64,000 nt of DNA from JALYUM01 sp036688685 (GCF_036688685.1 NZ_JAQQPS010000003.1:1-64000), one strand, 5' to 3'. Positions 37,584 through 47,515 are shown, counted from the stretch's first letter. Translations and numbers: made by a program. The notes: generated by a model from the letters alone, not told the origin.

Positions 37584-38773
37584 AACTGCGCGGTTCCGTG
37601 GGAAAGGGGTGAGACGCCGAGGTGCTTGGCCAAAGTCGCGCCAATGTCGGAGAAGGTGTCGGCGATCGGCAGCGCGCGCGGCGCGATGCCGGGGCCGAAG
37701 AAGATCATCGGGATATGTTCGCGCGTGTGGTCCGAACCCGGCCACGACGGGTCGCAGCCATGGTCCGCCGTGATGACGACCAGGTCGCCCGGTTTCAGCC
37801 TGGCCATGAACTCCGGCAGGCGCGCGTCGATTTCGTGCAGCGCGTTTGAATAGCCCGCAATGTCACGCCGGTGGCCGAACATCATGTCGAAGTCGACGAA
37901 GTTGACGAACGTGAGCGACTTGTCGCCCGCTTCTTGCTCGACCTTCAGGAGCGCGTCGAACAACGCCATGTTATCCGGGCCCTTGACCACGCGCGAGACG
38001 CCCATGGTGGCGAAGATATCGCTGATTTTACCCAGCGCGATCACTTCGCCGCCTTCGTCCTTGACATGGTCGAGCAGCGTTTTCGATGGCGGCGGCACAG
38101 CGTAATCGTGGCGGTTGCTGGTGCGCTTATAATTGCCGTTCGATCCCGTGAACGGCCGCGCGATCACGCGGCCGATGTTGTACGGTTTCACCAGTTGGTA
38201 GGCCGCTTCGCAGATTGCATACAGCCGCTCCAGGCCGAAGTGCTCTTCGTGCGCGGCGATCTGCATGACCGAATCGGCCGACGTGTAAATGATTACCTTG
38301 CCGGTCGCGACATGCTCGTCGCCATACAGGTTGATGATCTCGGTGCCGGATGCATGGCAGTTGCCCAGCCAGCCCGCCACGCCGGTCTGGCGCTGCAGTT
38401 CGTCGGTCAATTCAGCCGGGAACGATGGCACCGTGCGCGGGAAGTAACCCCAGTCGAACGTGACCGGCACGCCGGCGATTTCCCAGTGGCCGCTTTGGGT
38501 ATCCTTGCCGGTCGAGCGCTCGCGCGCGGCGCCATACGCGCCTTCAAAACCGTCGCGCTGATGGAAACCGGCGGCCCACTCGCCGCTGGCCAGCTGAGCG
38601 GCCGCGGCCAGGCCCAGGCGCTCCAGGTTGGGCAGCTGCATCGGCGTGCCCTGTTCGGCAGCCCAGGCGGCGATATGGCCGAAGGTATTGGCGCCCACGT
38701 CGCCGTACTGGACGGCATCTGGCGTGGCGCCCAGCCCGAACGAATCGAGCAGGAGGATGAAGGCACGGGACAT
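37580..38773 (-). CDS. deoB: Phosphopentomutase
   Basis: A 397-residue alkaline-phosphatase-superfamily enzyme moving phosphate between C1 and C5 of (deoxy)ribose. Metal and phosphate sites: ILLLDSFGLGATPDA at the N-terminus, YTSADSVMQIAAHEEHFG (phosphorylated Thr region) and VVITADHGCDPSWPGSDHTREHIP near the C-terminus. Length is normal (about 390-410). It sits between the PNP gene (26-base gap) and deoC, in pathway order. Confidence 0.95.
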   Translation of the reverse strand: MSRAFILLLDSFGLGATPDAVQYGDVGANTFGHIAAWAAEQGTPMQLPNLERLGLAAAAQLASGEWAAGFHQRDGFEGAYGAARERSTGKDTQSGHWEIAGVPVTFDWGYFPRTVPSFPAELTDELQRQTGVAGWLGNCHASGTEIINLYGDEHVATGKVIIYTSADSVMQIAAHEEHFGLERLYAICEAAYQLVKPYNIGRVIARPFTGSNGNYKRTSNRHDYAVPPPSKTLLDHVKDEGGEVIALGKISDIFATMGVSRVVKGPDNMALFDALLKVEQEAGDKSLTFVNFVDFDMMFGHRRDIAGYSNALHEIDARLPEFMARLKPGDLVVITADHGCDPSWPGSDHTREHIPMIFFGPGIAPRALPIADTFSDIGATLAKHLGVSPLSHGTAQL

Positions 38774-38799
38774 GAATGAACTCGCTAAACGGTATAGGT

Positions 38800-39639
38800 T
38801 TATTCGGCGCGCGGCGTGGCAGCCACGCGTTCGAGGAAGGCCAGGATCAGCTTGACCAGCTCTTTCGCACCAATCGCGGCGTACTTCAAGGTCTGGTCGT
38901 GCGACAGCGCGAACGGCGACATGCCCTCAGCCAGGTTGGTGATGACGGACACGCCGGTCACTTTCAGGCCGCAATGGCGCGCGGCGATCACTTCCGGCAC
39001 CACCGACATGCCGACCACGTCCGCACCCAGCGTTTTGAACGCGCGGATTTCGGCCGGGGTCTCGAAGTTCGGGCCCGGGCAGCTCAGGAACACGCCTTCG
39101 TGCAGGGTGATGCCCTGATCCTGCGCGGTCGATTTCACCAGGGCGCGGATATCGAAGTCGTAGGCATTGGCCATGCTGAAAAAGCGCGGGCCGAAACGGT
39201 CGTCGTTTGGGCCGACCATCGGCGTGCCCGGCAAGAAGTTGATGTGATCCGTCAGCGCGACCAGGCTGCCGGCGTCGACGTCGGCGCGCAGGGAGCCGGC
39301 GGCGTTGGTCACGAACAGCATCTCGCAGCCGAGCAGCTTCATGGTGCGCACGGCCGAGGTCATCACGCCGGTGCCGTAGCCTTCATAAAAGTGGCCACGG
39401 CCCTTCATGCACACCACGTCCACGCCGGCCAGCGAGCCGATCACCAGTTCGCCGGCGTGGCCGTGCACGGTGCTGATCGGGAAGCCCGGCAGCTGGTCGT
39501 AAGCGATCGAGATGGCGTCGGTCATCTGTTCGGCCAGCACGCCCAGGCCGGAGCCAAGAATCATGGCGATGCGCGGTGAAAAACCTGGTTTGCGGGCGCG
39601 GATGACGTCAACTGCTTCGAATGGGGTGTTGCTGGACAT
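38800..39639 (-). CDS. Trimeric purine nucleoside phosphorylase (PunA/XapA type)
   Basis: A 279-residue PNP of the trimeric (NP-II) family, splitting inosine, guanosine or xanthosine to base and (deoxy)ribose-1-phosphate. Motifs: ILGSGLGVLAEQM, STVHGHAGELVIG, GRGHFYEGYG, FVTNAAGSLRADV and GMSVVPEVIAARHCGL. I cannot decide between xanthosine (XapA) and general (PunA) preference. First gene of the PNP-deoB-deoC-ALDH-deoA-cdd operon, divergent from psuK across a 279-base regulatory region. Confidence 0.92.
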   Translation of the reverse strand: MSSNTPFEAVDVIRARKPGFSPRIAMILGSGLGVLAEQMTDAISIAYDQLPGFPISTVHGHAGELVIGSLAGVDVVCMKGRGHFYEGYGTGVMTSAVRTMKLLGCEMLFVTNAAGSLRADVDAGSLVALTDHINFLPGTPMVGPNDDRFGPRFFSMANAYDFDIRALVKSTAQDQGITLHEGVFLSCPGPNFETPAEIRAFKTLGADVVGMSVVPEVIAARHCGLKVTGVSVITNLAEGMSPFALSHDQTLKYAAIGAKELVKLILAFLERVAATPRAE

Positions 39640-39797
39640 GAAAATTCCTCAGGTAGATGGTGATGGCTCATTGGCGCCTGCAGGACCTGTTGGTTCGCGG
39701 CGGAGGTGCGCAGCGGGTGCGCGCCGCAATGGCAATGGGGCAATCCAATATTATAACTATGCATGAACGTCGATATGTATGGCAAATACGATTTTTC

Positions 39798-39817
39798 TTC
39801 CCGATTTATATCGGGAA
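39798..39817. promoter_or_regulatory. Palindromic operator candidate 1 (PNP/psuK intergenic region)
   Basis: A perfect interrupted palindrome TTCCCGAT-N4-ATCGGGAA in AT-rich DNA between the divergent deo operon and psuK. A further half-site-like TATCCCGAT lies near 39851. It probably binds a dimeric repressor for one or both operons. Confidence 0.55.
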
Positions 39818-39870
39818 TATATAAATCTGCGCTAATATCGAGCGATATGTTATCCCGATTGACTGCTAGC

Positions 39871-39902
39871 AAACAATTGTTTACGATCATAAACAATTGT
39901 TT
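39871..39902. promoter_or_regulatory. Tandem palindromic operators upstream of psuK
   Basis: Two identical 12-base palindromes AAACAATTGTTT at 39871-39882 and 39891-39902, exactly 20 bases apart centre to centre (about two helical turns). The second ends 16 bases before the psuK GTG. A promoter-like TTGTTT-17-TTTATA overlaps them, so a bound regulator would block transcription. Confidence 0.6.
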
Positions 39903-39918
39903 ATAAAGAGATGGTTCC

Positions 39919-41016
39919 GTGGCCGACGCATCCAAAAAAGAGCTGCTGTATGCGCTCATCCGCGACAATCCTTATATTGCCCAGCAAGACCTGGCTGAGG
40001 CGCTCGGCTTGTCGCGCTCCGCCGTCGCCGGCCACATTGCCGCGCTGATCCGCGAGCGGCGCCTGCTCGGCCGTGCCTACGTGCTGCCCGACCGACGCCC
40101 CATCGTCTGCATCGGTGCGGCCAACCTGGACCGCAAACTGCGCTCGCTCGCCCCGCTCACCATGGGCACCTCGAATCCCGCGCACGCCGATGAATCGTTC
40201 GGCGGCGTGGCGCGCAATATTGCGGAGAATCTGGCGCGGCTCGGTAGCAAGGTGGCCCTGATCACGGCGGTCGGCGATGATGCCGCCGGCGCCGCTCTGC
40301 TAGCCCACGCGGCTGCTATCGGCATCGACACCGGCGCCACCCTGAAGCTGGCAGACACCTGCAGCGGTACCTACACGGCGGTGCTGGACGGCGGCGGCGA
40401 GATGGTCGTCGCGCTGGCCGACATGGCCCTGTACGACCAGCTCACGCCTGCCTGCCTCGACATCCGCGCCACGCTGCGCAGCAACGCCGCCATGGTGCTG
40501 GTCGACCTGAACCTGCCGCGCGAAACGGTGGCGGCGCTGATCGACGCGGCCGGGCGCGACCAGGTTCCGCTGATAATCGTCGCGGTCTCGATTCCCAAGA
40601 TGGCGCGCCTGCCCGCGTCGCTGCACGGCGTGCGCCTGGTGATTCTCAATGAAGGCGAACTGGCCGCGCGCGTCAGGCGTGACCTGGTAACCGACAGCGA
40701 CGTCGCCGCCGCCTGCCGCGCCCTGCAGGATCAGGGCGCGCGCGACGTCATCGTCACGCGCGGCGCCCTCGGCGTGTGGTACACCAGCACCGATGGCGTC
40801 GGGCACCTGCCGGCGCCGCACGCCGAACCAGTCGACGTCACCGGCGCCGGCGACGCCTTTGCCGCCGCCGTCTGCCATACCCTCAACCTGGGCGGCGACC
40901 TGGCCCTGGCCTGCCGGCGCGGCCTGGAACTGTCCGCGCTGACGCTGGCCTGCACCCAAACCGTTTGCCCGACGATCTCGCACGAGACCTTCCGTACCCC
41001 ACTTTTACAGGATTGA
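39919..41016 (+). CDS. psuK: Pseudouridine kinase with N-terminal HTH (PfkB family)
   Basis: A 365-residue protein. Residues 1 to about 60 form a winged HTH (LLYALIRDNPYIAQQDLAEAL, LSRSAVAGHIAALIRERRLL). The rest is a PfkB kinase with the N-terminal VCIGAANLDRK, SFGGVARNIAENLARLG and the catalytic DVTGAGDAFAAAV. It should phosphorylate pseudouridine to its 5'-phosphate. The HTH plus kinase layout suggests it may also act as a regulator. Start is GTG 39919; AAAGAG lies 8 bases upstream. It is 3 bases from psuG. Confidence 0.9.
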   Translation: MADASKKELLYALIRDNPYIAQQDLAEALGLSRSAVAGHIAALIRERRLLGRAYVLPDRRPIVCIGAANLDRKLRSLAPLTMGTSNPAHADESFGGVARNIAENLARLGSKVALITAVGDDAAGAALLAHAAAIGIDTGATLKLADTCSGTYTAVLDGGGEMVVALADMALYDQLTPACLDIRATLRSNAAMVLVDLNLPRETVAALIDAAGRDQVPLIIVAVSIPKMARLPASLHGVRLVILNEGELAARVRRDLVTDSDVAAACRALQDQGARDVIVTRGALGVWYTSTDGVGHLPAPHAEPVDVTGAGDAFAAAVCHTLNLGGDLALACRRGLELSALTLACTQTVCPTISHETFRTPLLQD

Positions 41017-41019
41017 CCG

Positions 41020-41937
<918 letters not shown>

Positions 41938-41951
41938 GCGGCGCCGCCCTT

Positions 41952-42860
41952 ATGTCGATCGACCTGAAGCAGCTCAAATATTTTCTCGCCGTGGCCGAAG
42001 AAAAAAGCTTCAGCCGCGCCGCCGAACGCCTGCACATCTCGCAGCCGCCGCTGTCGCAGCAAATCATGAAGCTGGAAAGCGAACTGGGGGTGCGCCTGTT
42101 CGCGCGCACCACCCGTACCTTCGAGCTGACCGTGGCCGGCAAGGCGCTGATGGTGGAGGCCAAGGATTTACTGGCCAGGATGCGCATGACGATCGACACC
42201 ATCCGCCAGATTGACCGCGGCGAAGTCGGCCGCCTGCGCGTGGGCATCGTCGGCTCGGCCATGTGGGGGCCGATTCCGCGCATGCTCGAGCAGTTCCAGA
42301 CGCAGTATCCGCGCGTAACCTGGACCATCCACGAACTGGGCCCGAACGACCAGTACGAAGCGCTGCGCGCCAGGCAGATCGACGTCGGCTTCTGGCGCGA
42401 ACCGCGCTTCGACGAGGTATTCCTGAAGCACGACCAGCTGCGCCAGGACCTGTGCTTCCGCGAAAACGCCTGCGTGGCCGTCAACGAACACCACCCGCTG
42501 GCGAAACAGCCGCACATCGAACTGACCGACCTGGCCGGCGAGCCGATGCTCACCCTGATCCTGGCCAATTCCACCTTCTCGCGCTACCTGGTGCAATGCT
42601 GCATCGACGCAGGTTTTCAACCGGCCATCTACCAGGAAGCGACCGAACCGCAGACGCTGCTGGCGATGGTCGGCGCGGGCCTGGGCGTGGCGATGCTGCC
42701 GGAAACCACCAGCCGGGTCGGCTGGCCGGGCGTCGTGTTCTTGCCGATCAAGACCAATCCGCCGTCGGCGAATTTGCTGGTGGCCTACGCCGCGCAGGAA
42801 GATGCGCCGGTGCTACGGGCGTTTTTGAACATCGTCAATCCGCCCCCCGCTGCCGGATAA
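41952..42860 (+). CDS. LysR family transcriptional regulator (psu locus)
   Basis: A 302-residue regulator with N-terminal winged HTH (LKQLKYFLAVAEEKSFSRAA, SQPPLSQQIMKLESELGVRL) and a type-2 periplasmic-binding-like effector domain. It resembles the CbbR/BenM-like branch. The start is 14 bases after psuG, so it is probably co-transcribed with psuK-psuG. Effector unknown. The T-N11-A boxes typical of the family were not clear near its own start. Confidence 0.88.
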   Translation: MSIDLKQLKYFLAVAEEKSFSRAAERLHISQPPLSQQIMKLESELGVRLFARTTRTFELTVAGKALMVEAKDLLARMRMTIDTIRQIDRGEVGRLRVGIVGSAMWGPIPRMLEQFQTQYPRVTWTIHELGPNDQYEALRARQIDVGFWREPRFDEVFLKHDQLRQDLCFRENACVAVNEHHPLAKQPHIELTDLAGEPMLTLILANSTFSRYLVQCCIDAGFQPAIYQEATEPQTLLAMVGAGLGVAMLPETTSRVGWPGVVFLPIKTNPPSANLLVAYAAQEDAPVLRAFLNIVNPPPAAG

Positions 42861-42961
42861 ACAACGACTGGCTTGAACCCGCACAAGCGAACTGAGCGTT
42901 GATATCTTTCCGATCGGCAAGATGCTATCCTGTTTTTTTGTGCTGTGAACGGGGAGTCATC

Positions 42962-43828
42962 GTGGCGGTCGTGATTGGCATCATCATTGTATTGGGCGCC
43001 ATTTTCGGCGGTTTTGTATTGGAAGGCGGTTTCCTGGGGCCGCTGTTCCAGCCCTACGAATTGCTGATGATTGCTGGCGGCGCGGGTGGCGCATTTGTCA
43101 TCTCGAATGACCGCAAGGCGCGCCAGGCGACCTTCGCCGCGCTTCCCTCGCTGTTTCAAACATCGAAACAAACCAGCGCCCTCTACCTGGAATTGTTGTC
43201 GCTGATGTTCGACATCCTGACCAAGGTGCGCAAAGAAGGCCTGATGTCGCTCGAGCCGGATATCGATGCGCCGCAGCGCAGCGGCCTGTTCCTGAAATAT
43301 CCGATCATCATGGACGATCCGCATCTGACCGAATTCATCGCCGACTATTTTCGCCTGCTGGTGTCCGGGAATATGGATCCCTTCCAGATCGAAAACCTGA
43401 TGGACAATGAAATCGAGATCCATCATCAGGATGGCGACCTGGCCATCCACGCCATGCATAAAATCGCCGATGGCCTGCCGGCGTTCGGCATCATCGCCGC
43501 GGTGATGGGCGTGGTGCATACGATGGCGTCGGTCGGCTTGCCGCCGTCCGAACTGGGCAACCTGATTGCCGCGGCCCTGGTCGGCACCTTCCTCGGCATC
43601 CTGCTCGCGTATGGCGTGTTCAGCCCGATGGCCAGCCTGCTGGAACGCAAACTGGCCGAATCGACCAAGGTGTACCAGTGCGTCAAGGTGATCATTATCG
43701 CCAGCCTGAACAGTTATCCGCCGGCGCTGGCGGTGGAATTCGGCCGCAAAGTGGTGTCAGCCAGCGAGCGGCCATCGTTTGCCGAACTGGAAGAACATTG
43801 CCGGCAATTGAAGCGGATTACCAGATAA
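42962..43828 (+). CDS. motA: Flagellar stator protein MotA (no motB beside it)
   Basis: A 288-residue protein closely like E. coli MotA: four hydrophobic helices, the cytoplasmic loop with charged residues TKVRKEGLMSLEPD (Arg and Glu that touch FliG), GDGLPAFGIIAAVMG-like segment (key Pro; here DGLPAFG) and NSYPPALAVEFGRK (second key Pro). GTG start at 42962 with GGGAG 5-9 bases upstream; the frame is open further to 42899 but the start fits the family. The expected partner motB does not follow; 376 bases without a clear gene come next. Confidence 0.9.
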   Translation: MAVVIGIIIVLGAIFGGFVLEGGFLGPLFQPYELLMIAGGAGGAFVISNDRKARQATFAALPSLFQTSKQTSALYLELLSLMFDILTKVRKEGLMSLEPDIDAPQRSGLFLKYPIIMDDPHLTEFIADYFRLLVSGNMDPFQIENLMDNEIEIHHQDGDLAIHAMHKIADGLPAFGIIAAVMGVVHTMASVGLPPSELGNLIAAALVGTFLGILLAYGVFSPMASLLERKLAESTKVYQCVKVIIIASLNSYPPALAVEFGRKVVSASERPSFAELEEHCRQLKRITR

Positions 43829-44204
43829 CACAAACTGTTACAGCTTAGAAAGCAACCAGCGCCACGTTATCGAAAAGATACTTGCATAGTCAATCCTGCA
43901 ATGTCTGACTGACGCACGCGGATTCTCCCATCCGCCATCGCGCGTTGCAAACCGTGATTCCCATAGTGGACGGACATCCGGGAAGCGGATTTCTGCGCGA
44001 ATTGCAGCGCGATATCGAAATAGCCAGAGCCGTTGTGCTGGTAACACCATTTCGCGCGATCGTGCTTTTCCGCACCAAAAGGCCGTCGGGGTCGCCGCTT
44101 GACACCCCAATTGGCGCGCGATATCTTCTCGAAAATTGCCAAAATGAAAGTTTTTAATCCTCATTAAAGGCGTTCTCTGCGGTACCAATATAAAGGCAAC
44201 ACCG
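43829..44204. other. Intergenic region after motA
   Basis: No convincing intact gene. No motB-like sequence on either strand. The minus strand contains a short fragment described separately (43867-44050). The last part carries the leader of the lipoprotein gene. Confidence 0.6.
43867..44050 (-). pseudogene. Possible C-terminal remnant of a TorF-like porin
   Basis: On the minus strand a short stretch reads GSGYFDIALQFAQKSASR, then MSVHYGNHGLQRAM, and ends QSDIAGLTMQVSFR with a stop. The alternating pattern and the VHYGNHG and SDIxGLxxxVSF elements recall the last strands of TorF-type putative porins. Only about 60 residues remain; no N-terminal part is found upstream, so it would be a remnant. 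The similarity is by eye only. Confidence 0.25.
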
Positions 44205-47012
44205 ATGTCGACCCTCGCTTCTGCGCCTGCGCGCACGCTCCTGAAAACGATACCGTTCGCGGTTGCCATGTTGCTGGTCGCCTGCGGCGGCGGTGGTGCT
44301 GGTGGTAATCCTGCTGCGACCACGCCAGCGCCCGCGCCGGCCGGCAATGGTAGCGCCCCCGTCACGACCACGCCCGCCACCCCGGCGCCGACGACCCCGG
44401 TGCAGGGTGAACTGGGCGCGCCCGGCGTGGCCGTGAAACCGGTTGCGGCCACCTCGTCCGCGCTGGAAAACCCCGGCAATTCCGCGGCGCTGGCGATCGA
44501 TGGCCAGCTCACGACACGCTGGGCCAGCGCTTTCGACGACGCCGCCTGGATCCAGTTCGATTTCGGCGTGAAGACGCAAATCGGCTACATGAACCTGCTG
44601 TGGCAGAACGCCTACGCCAAGCAATACCAGGTGCAGGTGTCCGACGACGGCATCACATTTACCCAGGTGCGCTCGGTCACGGCCGGCGCCGGCGGCACCG
44701 AGGAATTTTTCAACCTCGGCATCAACGCCCGCTACGTGCGCCTGCAGGGCGTCGAGCGCGCCACCCAATACGGCTATTCGTTGTTCGAAGTGAGTTTCAA
44801 GACGCCCGGCATCGACAACACGCTGACCAGCGCCACCACCTCCGCCTTCAAATACCCGGCCGACGGCGCCGGCATGGCGCCGCTGCCGGCCGCCGCCGCG
44901 CCAATTGAGTCGATCCAGTTTTCGCTGCCGGACGGCACACTGGTCACCCGCTTCGGCGCGCGCGGGCTGGCCCGCCACGGCCGCGAGCGCGGCGAAGAGT
45001 GGAATGAAATTGGCTACGGCCTGAACGAAACCATCGATGCCGTCACCGGTATGCCAGTCGACAAGGGCCCGGGCAACTACCTGACCTTCGTCACCAACTA
45101 TTTTAAAAATCGCAGCTGGGGCGTGGAGATCATCGACAACAGCCGCGTGGCCGGCGTCACCAAGCCGGTATTGACCGTGAACCAGTACACCACGGTTGAC
45201 TTCCTGAAAGGCGGCATCGCCTTCTTCCGCGCCATCGACCAGCCCGGCGCGACCGGCTATGGCTGGATGGCGCCCGGCCAACTGGTCGACGACAATATCG
45301 CCATCTGCAAACCGACCGCTTTCCCGGCCAACAATCTGCTCACCAACGCCAACGGCATCAATGGCGGTTGCACCATCCAGGTCAACAACTACCCGGGCAT
45401 GACGGCGCTCGACGCCAACGGTTTTCCGAACGGCGTGAACATCCCGTCGCGGGCGCTGGTCACCGGCGACGTCATCGAAGTGTCGCCGTCGATGTTTTCC
45501 ACGGTCGCCTCGATGGCCAGCGTGGGCGACAGCGGCGGCATCCGCTATTACTCGGCGGAGTGGGTGTACGTGGTGGGTTCCGGCCTGAAGCCGTGGTACG
45601 GCGTGCAGCCACGCCTGAACTCGGTGCCGCTGCCGGCAGAAACCTTGTCCGGCGGCGACGGTTCGGTGTCGTATAACTACTCGGACAATGGCTTGTTCAT
45701 GTTCCAGCAGCCGCACAACAACGTCGGCATGCAGAACGTGCAGCGCTTCGTCGAAGGCCGCCGCCTGGCCCACACCAATTTCACGACGGGCGATCACAAT
45801 GAACCGGGCAACGACCGCATGGACGCGGCCATCGGCCTGCAGGGACTGCGCTTCAACCAGTCCGCCTGCATCGCCTGCCACGTCAACAACGGTCGCAGCC
45901 CCGCGCCAAGCGCGCTGAACCAGAAACTCGACAAGATGTCGGTGCACGTCGCCGCGCTCAACGCCGCCGGCCAGCAAGTGGCGCATCCGCAATACGGCGC
46001 GTCGGTCCAGATGAATGCCCTGTCGTCCACCGGCGTGCCGCAGAACTGGGGCACCACGGTGCGCGTCGGCGCCTTTGAAACCAGCGCGGTCACGCTGGCC
46101 GACGGCACCAAGGCCGAACTGCGCAAGCCTGTGCTGGCCTTCGAAGGCCCGGTACCGGCCGCCTCGTCGCTGCGCGCCGCGCAACCGATGATCGGCGCCG
46201 GCTTGCTCGAAGCCGTGCCCGAAGCCGACATCCTGGCACGCGTGCGCACCAGCGCAGACGCCGATGGCGTAAAAGGCACCGCCAACTTCGTGTTCGACCC
46301 GGAATCGGGCGCAGTGCGCCTGGGCCGCTTCGGCTGGAAAGCGTCGAAAGCAACGCTGCGCCACCAGACCGCCGCTGCCCTGCTGCAGGATATGGCCGTC
46401 ACCTCACCGGTCTACCCGAACCGCAGTTGCGGCACGGACCCGGCCGGTTGCAGCAGCGCGGTGGCCCAGAAAGGCATCTCGGAAACCGACTTGCAGGCCC
46501 TGTCGCGCTATCTGGCCCTGGTGGCGGTACCGGCCCAGCGCAGCCTGCCGAGCGGCTTCCCGAAAGGCGTCGCACCGATCGACGAGTTGAACGTGAACCC
46601 GGTGCAGGTGGCTGCCGGCGCCAAACTGTTCCAGGGCATGCGCTGCGCCGCATGCCACACCAGCGAAATGAAAACCGGTTCCGGCCACCTGTTTGCCGAA
46701 CTGCGCAACCAGACCATCCGTCCCTACACCGACCTGCTGCTGCACGACATGGGCGCCGGTCTGGCCGACAAGCTGGTCGAAGGACAAGCCACTGGTGCAA
46801 TGTGGCGCACGGCGCCGCTGTGGGGCATCGGCTACACCGAAAAGGTGATGGGCGACATTAGCAAGGTCGGCTACCTGCACGACGGCCGGGCACGCAATCT
46901 CACCGAAGCAATCTTGTGGCATGGCGGCGAAGCGGACGTGGCGCGCCAGCGTTTTGAAAAGCTGGCCAAGGCCGACCGCGAGAGTTTGCTGGCCTTCCTG
47001 AAATCCTTGTAA
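44205..47012 (+). CDS. Lipoprotein with discoidin domain and di-haem oxidoreductase (DUF1111) domain
   Basis: A 935-residue protein. Lipobox VACG at about residues 25-28 (MLLVACGGGG), then a Pro/Thr/Ala linker, an F5/8-type-C (discoidin) domain (about 85-205: DGQLTTRWASAFDDAAWIQF, ARYVRLQGVERATQYGYSLF) and a DHOR/DUF1111 domain to the end. Two haem motifs: CIACH and CAACH. Also family-typical MIGAGLLEAVPEAD and DLLLHDMGAGLAD. It should be an outer-membrane-anchored two-haem cytochrome c peroxidase-like enzyme; the discoidin domain may bind carbohydrate or surface. The substrate is unknown. Confidence 0.88.
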   Translation: MSTLASAPARTLLKTIPFAVAMLLVACGGGGAGGNPAATTPAPAPAGNGSAPVTTTPATPAPTTPVQGELGAPGVAVKPVAATSSALENPGNSAALAIDGQLTTRWASAFDDAAWIQFDFGVKTQIGYMNLLWQNAYAKQYQVQVSDDGITFTQVRSVTAGAGGTEEFFNLGINARYVRLQGVERATQYGYSLFEVSFKTPGIDNTLTSATTSAFKYPADGAGMAPLPAAAAPIESIQFSLPDGTLVTRFGARGLARHGRERGEEWNEIGYGLNETIDAVTGMPVDKGPGNYLTFVTNYFKNRSWGVEIIDNSRVAGVTKPVLTVNQYTTVDFLKGGIAFFRAIDQPGATGYGWMAPGQLVDDNIAICKPTAFPANNLLTNANGINGGCTIQVNNYPGMTALDANGFPNGVNIPSRALVTGDVIEVSPSMFSTVASMASVGDSGGIRYYSAEWVYVVGSGLKPWYGVQPRLNSVPLPAETLSGGDGSVSYNYSDNGLFMFQQPHNNVGMQNVQRFVEGRRLAHTNFTTGDHNEPGNDRMDAAIGLQGLRFNQSACIACHVNNGRSPAPSALNQKLDKMSVHVAALNAAGQQVAHPQYGASVQMNALSSTGVPQNWGTTVRVGAFETSAVTLADGTKAELRKPVLAFEGPVPAASSLRAAQPMIGAGLLEAVPEADILARVRTSADADGVKGTANFVFDPESGAVRLGRFGWKASKATLRHQTAAALLQDMAVTSPVYPNRSCGTDPAGCSSAVAQKGISETDLQALSRYLALVAVPAQRSLPSGFPKGVAPIDELNVNPVQVAAGAKLFQGMRCAACHTSEMKTGSGHLFAELRNQTIRPYTDLLLHDMGAGLADKLVEGQATGAMWRTAPLWGIGYTEKVMGDISKVGYLHDGRARNLTEAILWHGGEADVARQRFEKLAKADRESLLAFLKSL

Positions 47013-47022
47013 TCGAACTCTT

Positions 47023-47454
47023 ATGCTCACTTCGACACCATTTCGCCTCCTCGCCTGCGCCGCCCTGCTGTTTCTGACGGCGCCCGCCGATGCCGATGCC
47101 CAGGAAATCGATTCGCGCTGGAACGTGCGCATCCTCGACGAGCAGCGTCAACTGAAGCAGGAGGCGACGCTGCAATTTACCGACGAGCCCGCCAAATCCT
47201 GCATGCGCGGTAAATGGAAACGCCTGGTGGTCGAGCCGCAAGGCCTCGGCGACCCTGCCTTTTTCCCCTTGACCGAGCCGCTGGCCTACAAGCTGCAGCA
47301 TGGCGTGCTGACGATAGGCCGCACCAGCATCTGCAATCGCTACCTGTTTTTGAGCGGCACCTCGGCGGAGAAGGATATCCACGGCACCTACAAAGCCGTC
47401 AGTGCCGGGCGCAGCAAACAGCTCGGGCTGTTCACGATGGCGCCCATTCCGTAA
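47023..47454 (+). CDS. Small secreted protein of unknown function
   Basis: A 143-residue protein with a clear signal peptide (LLACAALLFLTAPADADA). The mature part begins QEIDSRWNVRILDE and has two cysteines (KSCMRGKW, SICNRY) that could form a disulfide. The small beta-rich layout weakly recalls Inh-type protease inhibitors, but I do not recognise a family. It starts 10 bases after the di-haem lipoprotein and is likely in its operon. Confidence 0.6.
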   Translation: MLTSTPFRLLACAALLFLTAPADADAQEIDSRWNVRILDEQRQLKQEATLQFTDEPAKSCMRGKWKRLVVEPQGLGDPAFFPLTEPLAYKLQHGVLTIGRTSICNRYLFLSGTSAEKDIHGTYKAVSAGRSKQLGLFTMAPIP

Positions 47455-47484
47455 CGCGACCAGGCGCCGGGCCAACAGGTCGAA

Positions 47485-47507
47485 CGGCCGGCGAAACTGG
47501 CCGGCCG
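47485..47507. terminator. Stem-loop between convergent genes
   Basis: A perfect 7-base GC stem CGGCCGG-N9-CCGGCCG in the 61-base gap between two converging genes. There is no T run, so it is at best a weak bidirectional terminator. Confidence 0.4.
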
Positions 47508-47515
47508 CCTGCGCC

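Noticed and set aside
43945..44157. Plus-strand 70-codon frame after motA as a motB or small gene
   Set aside because: No peptidoglycan-binding or membrane motif, and codon pattern unlike neighbours.
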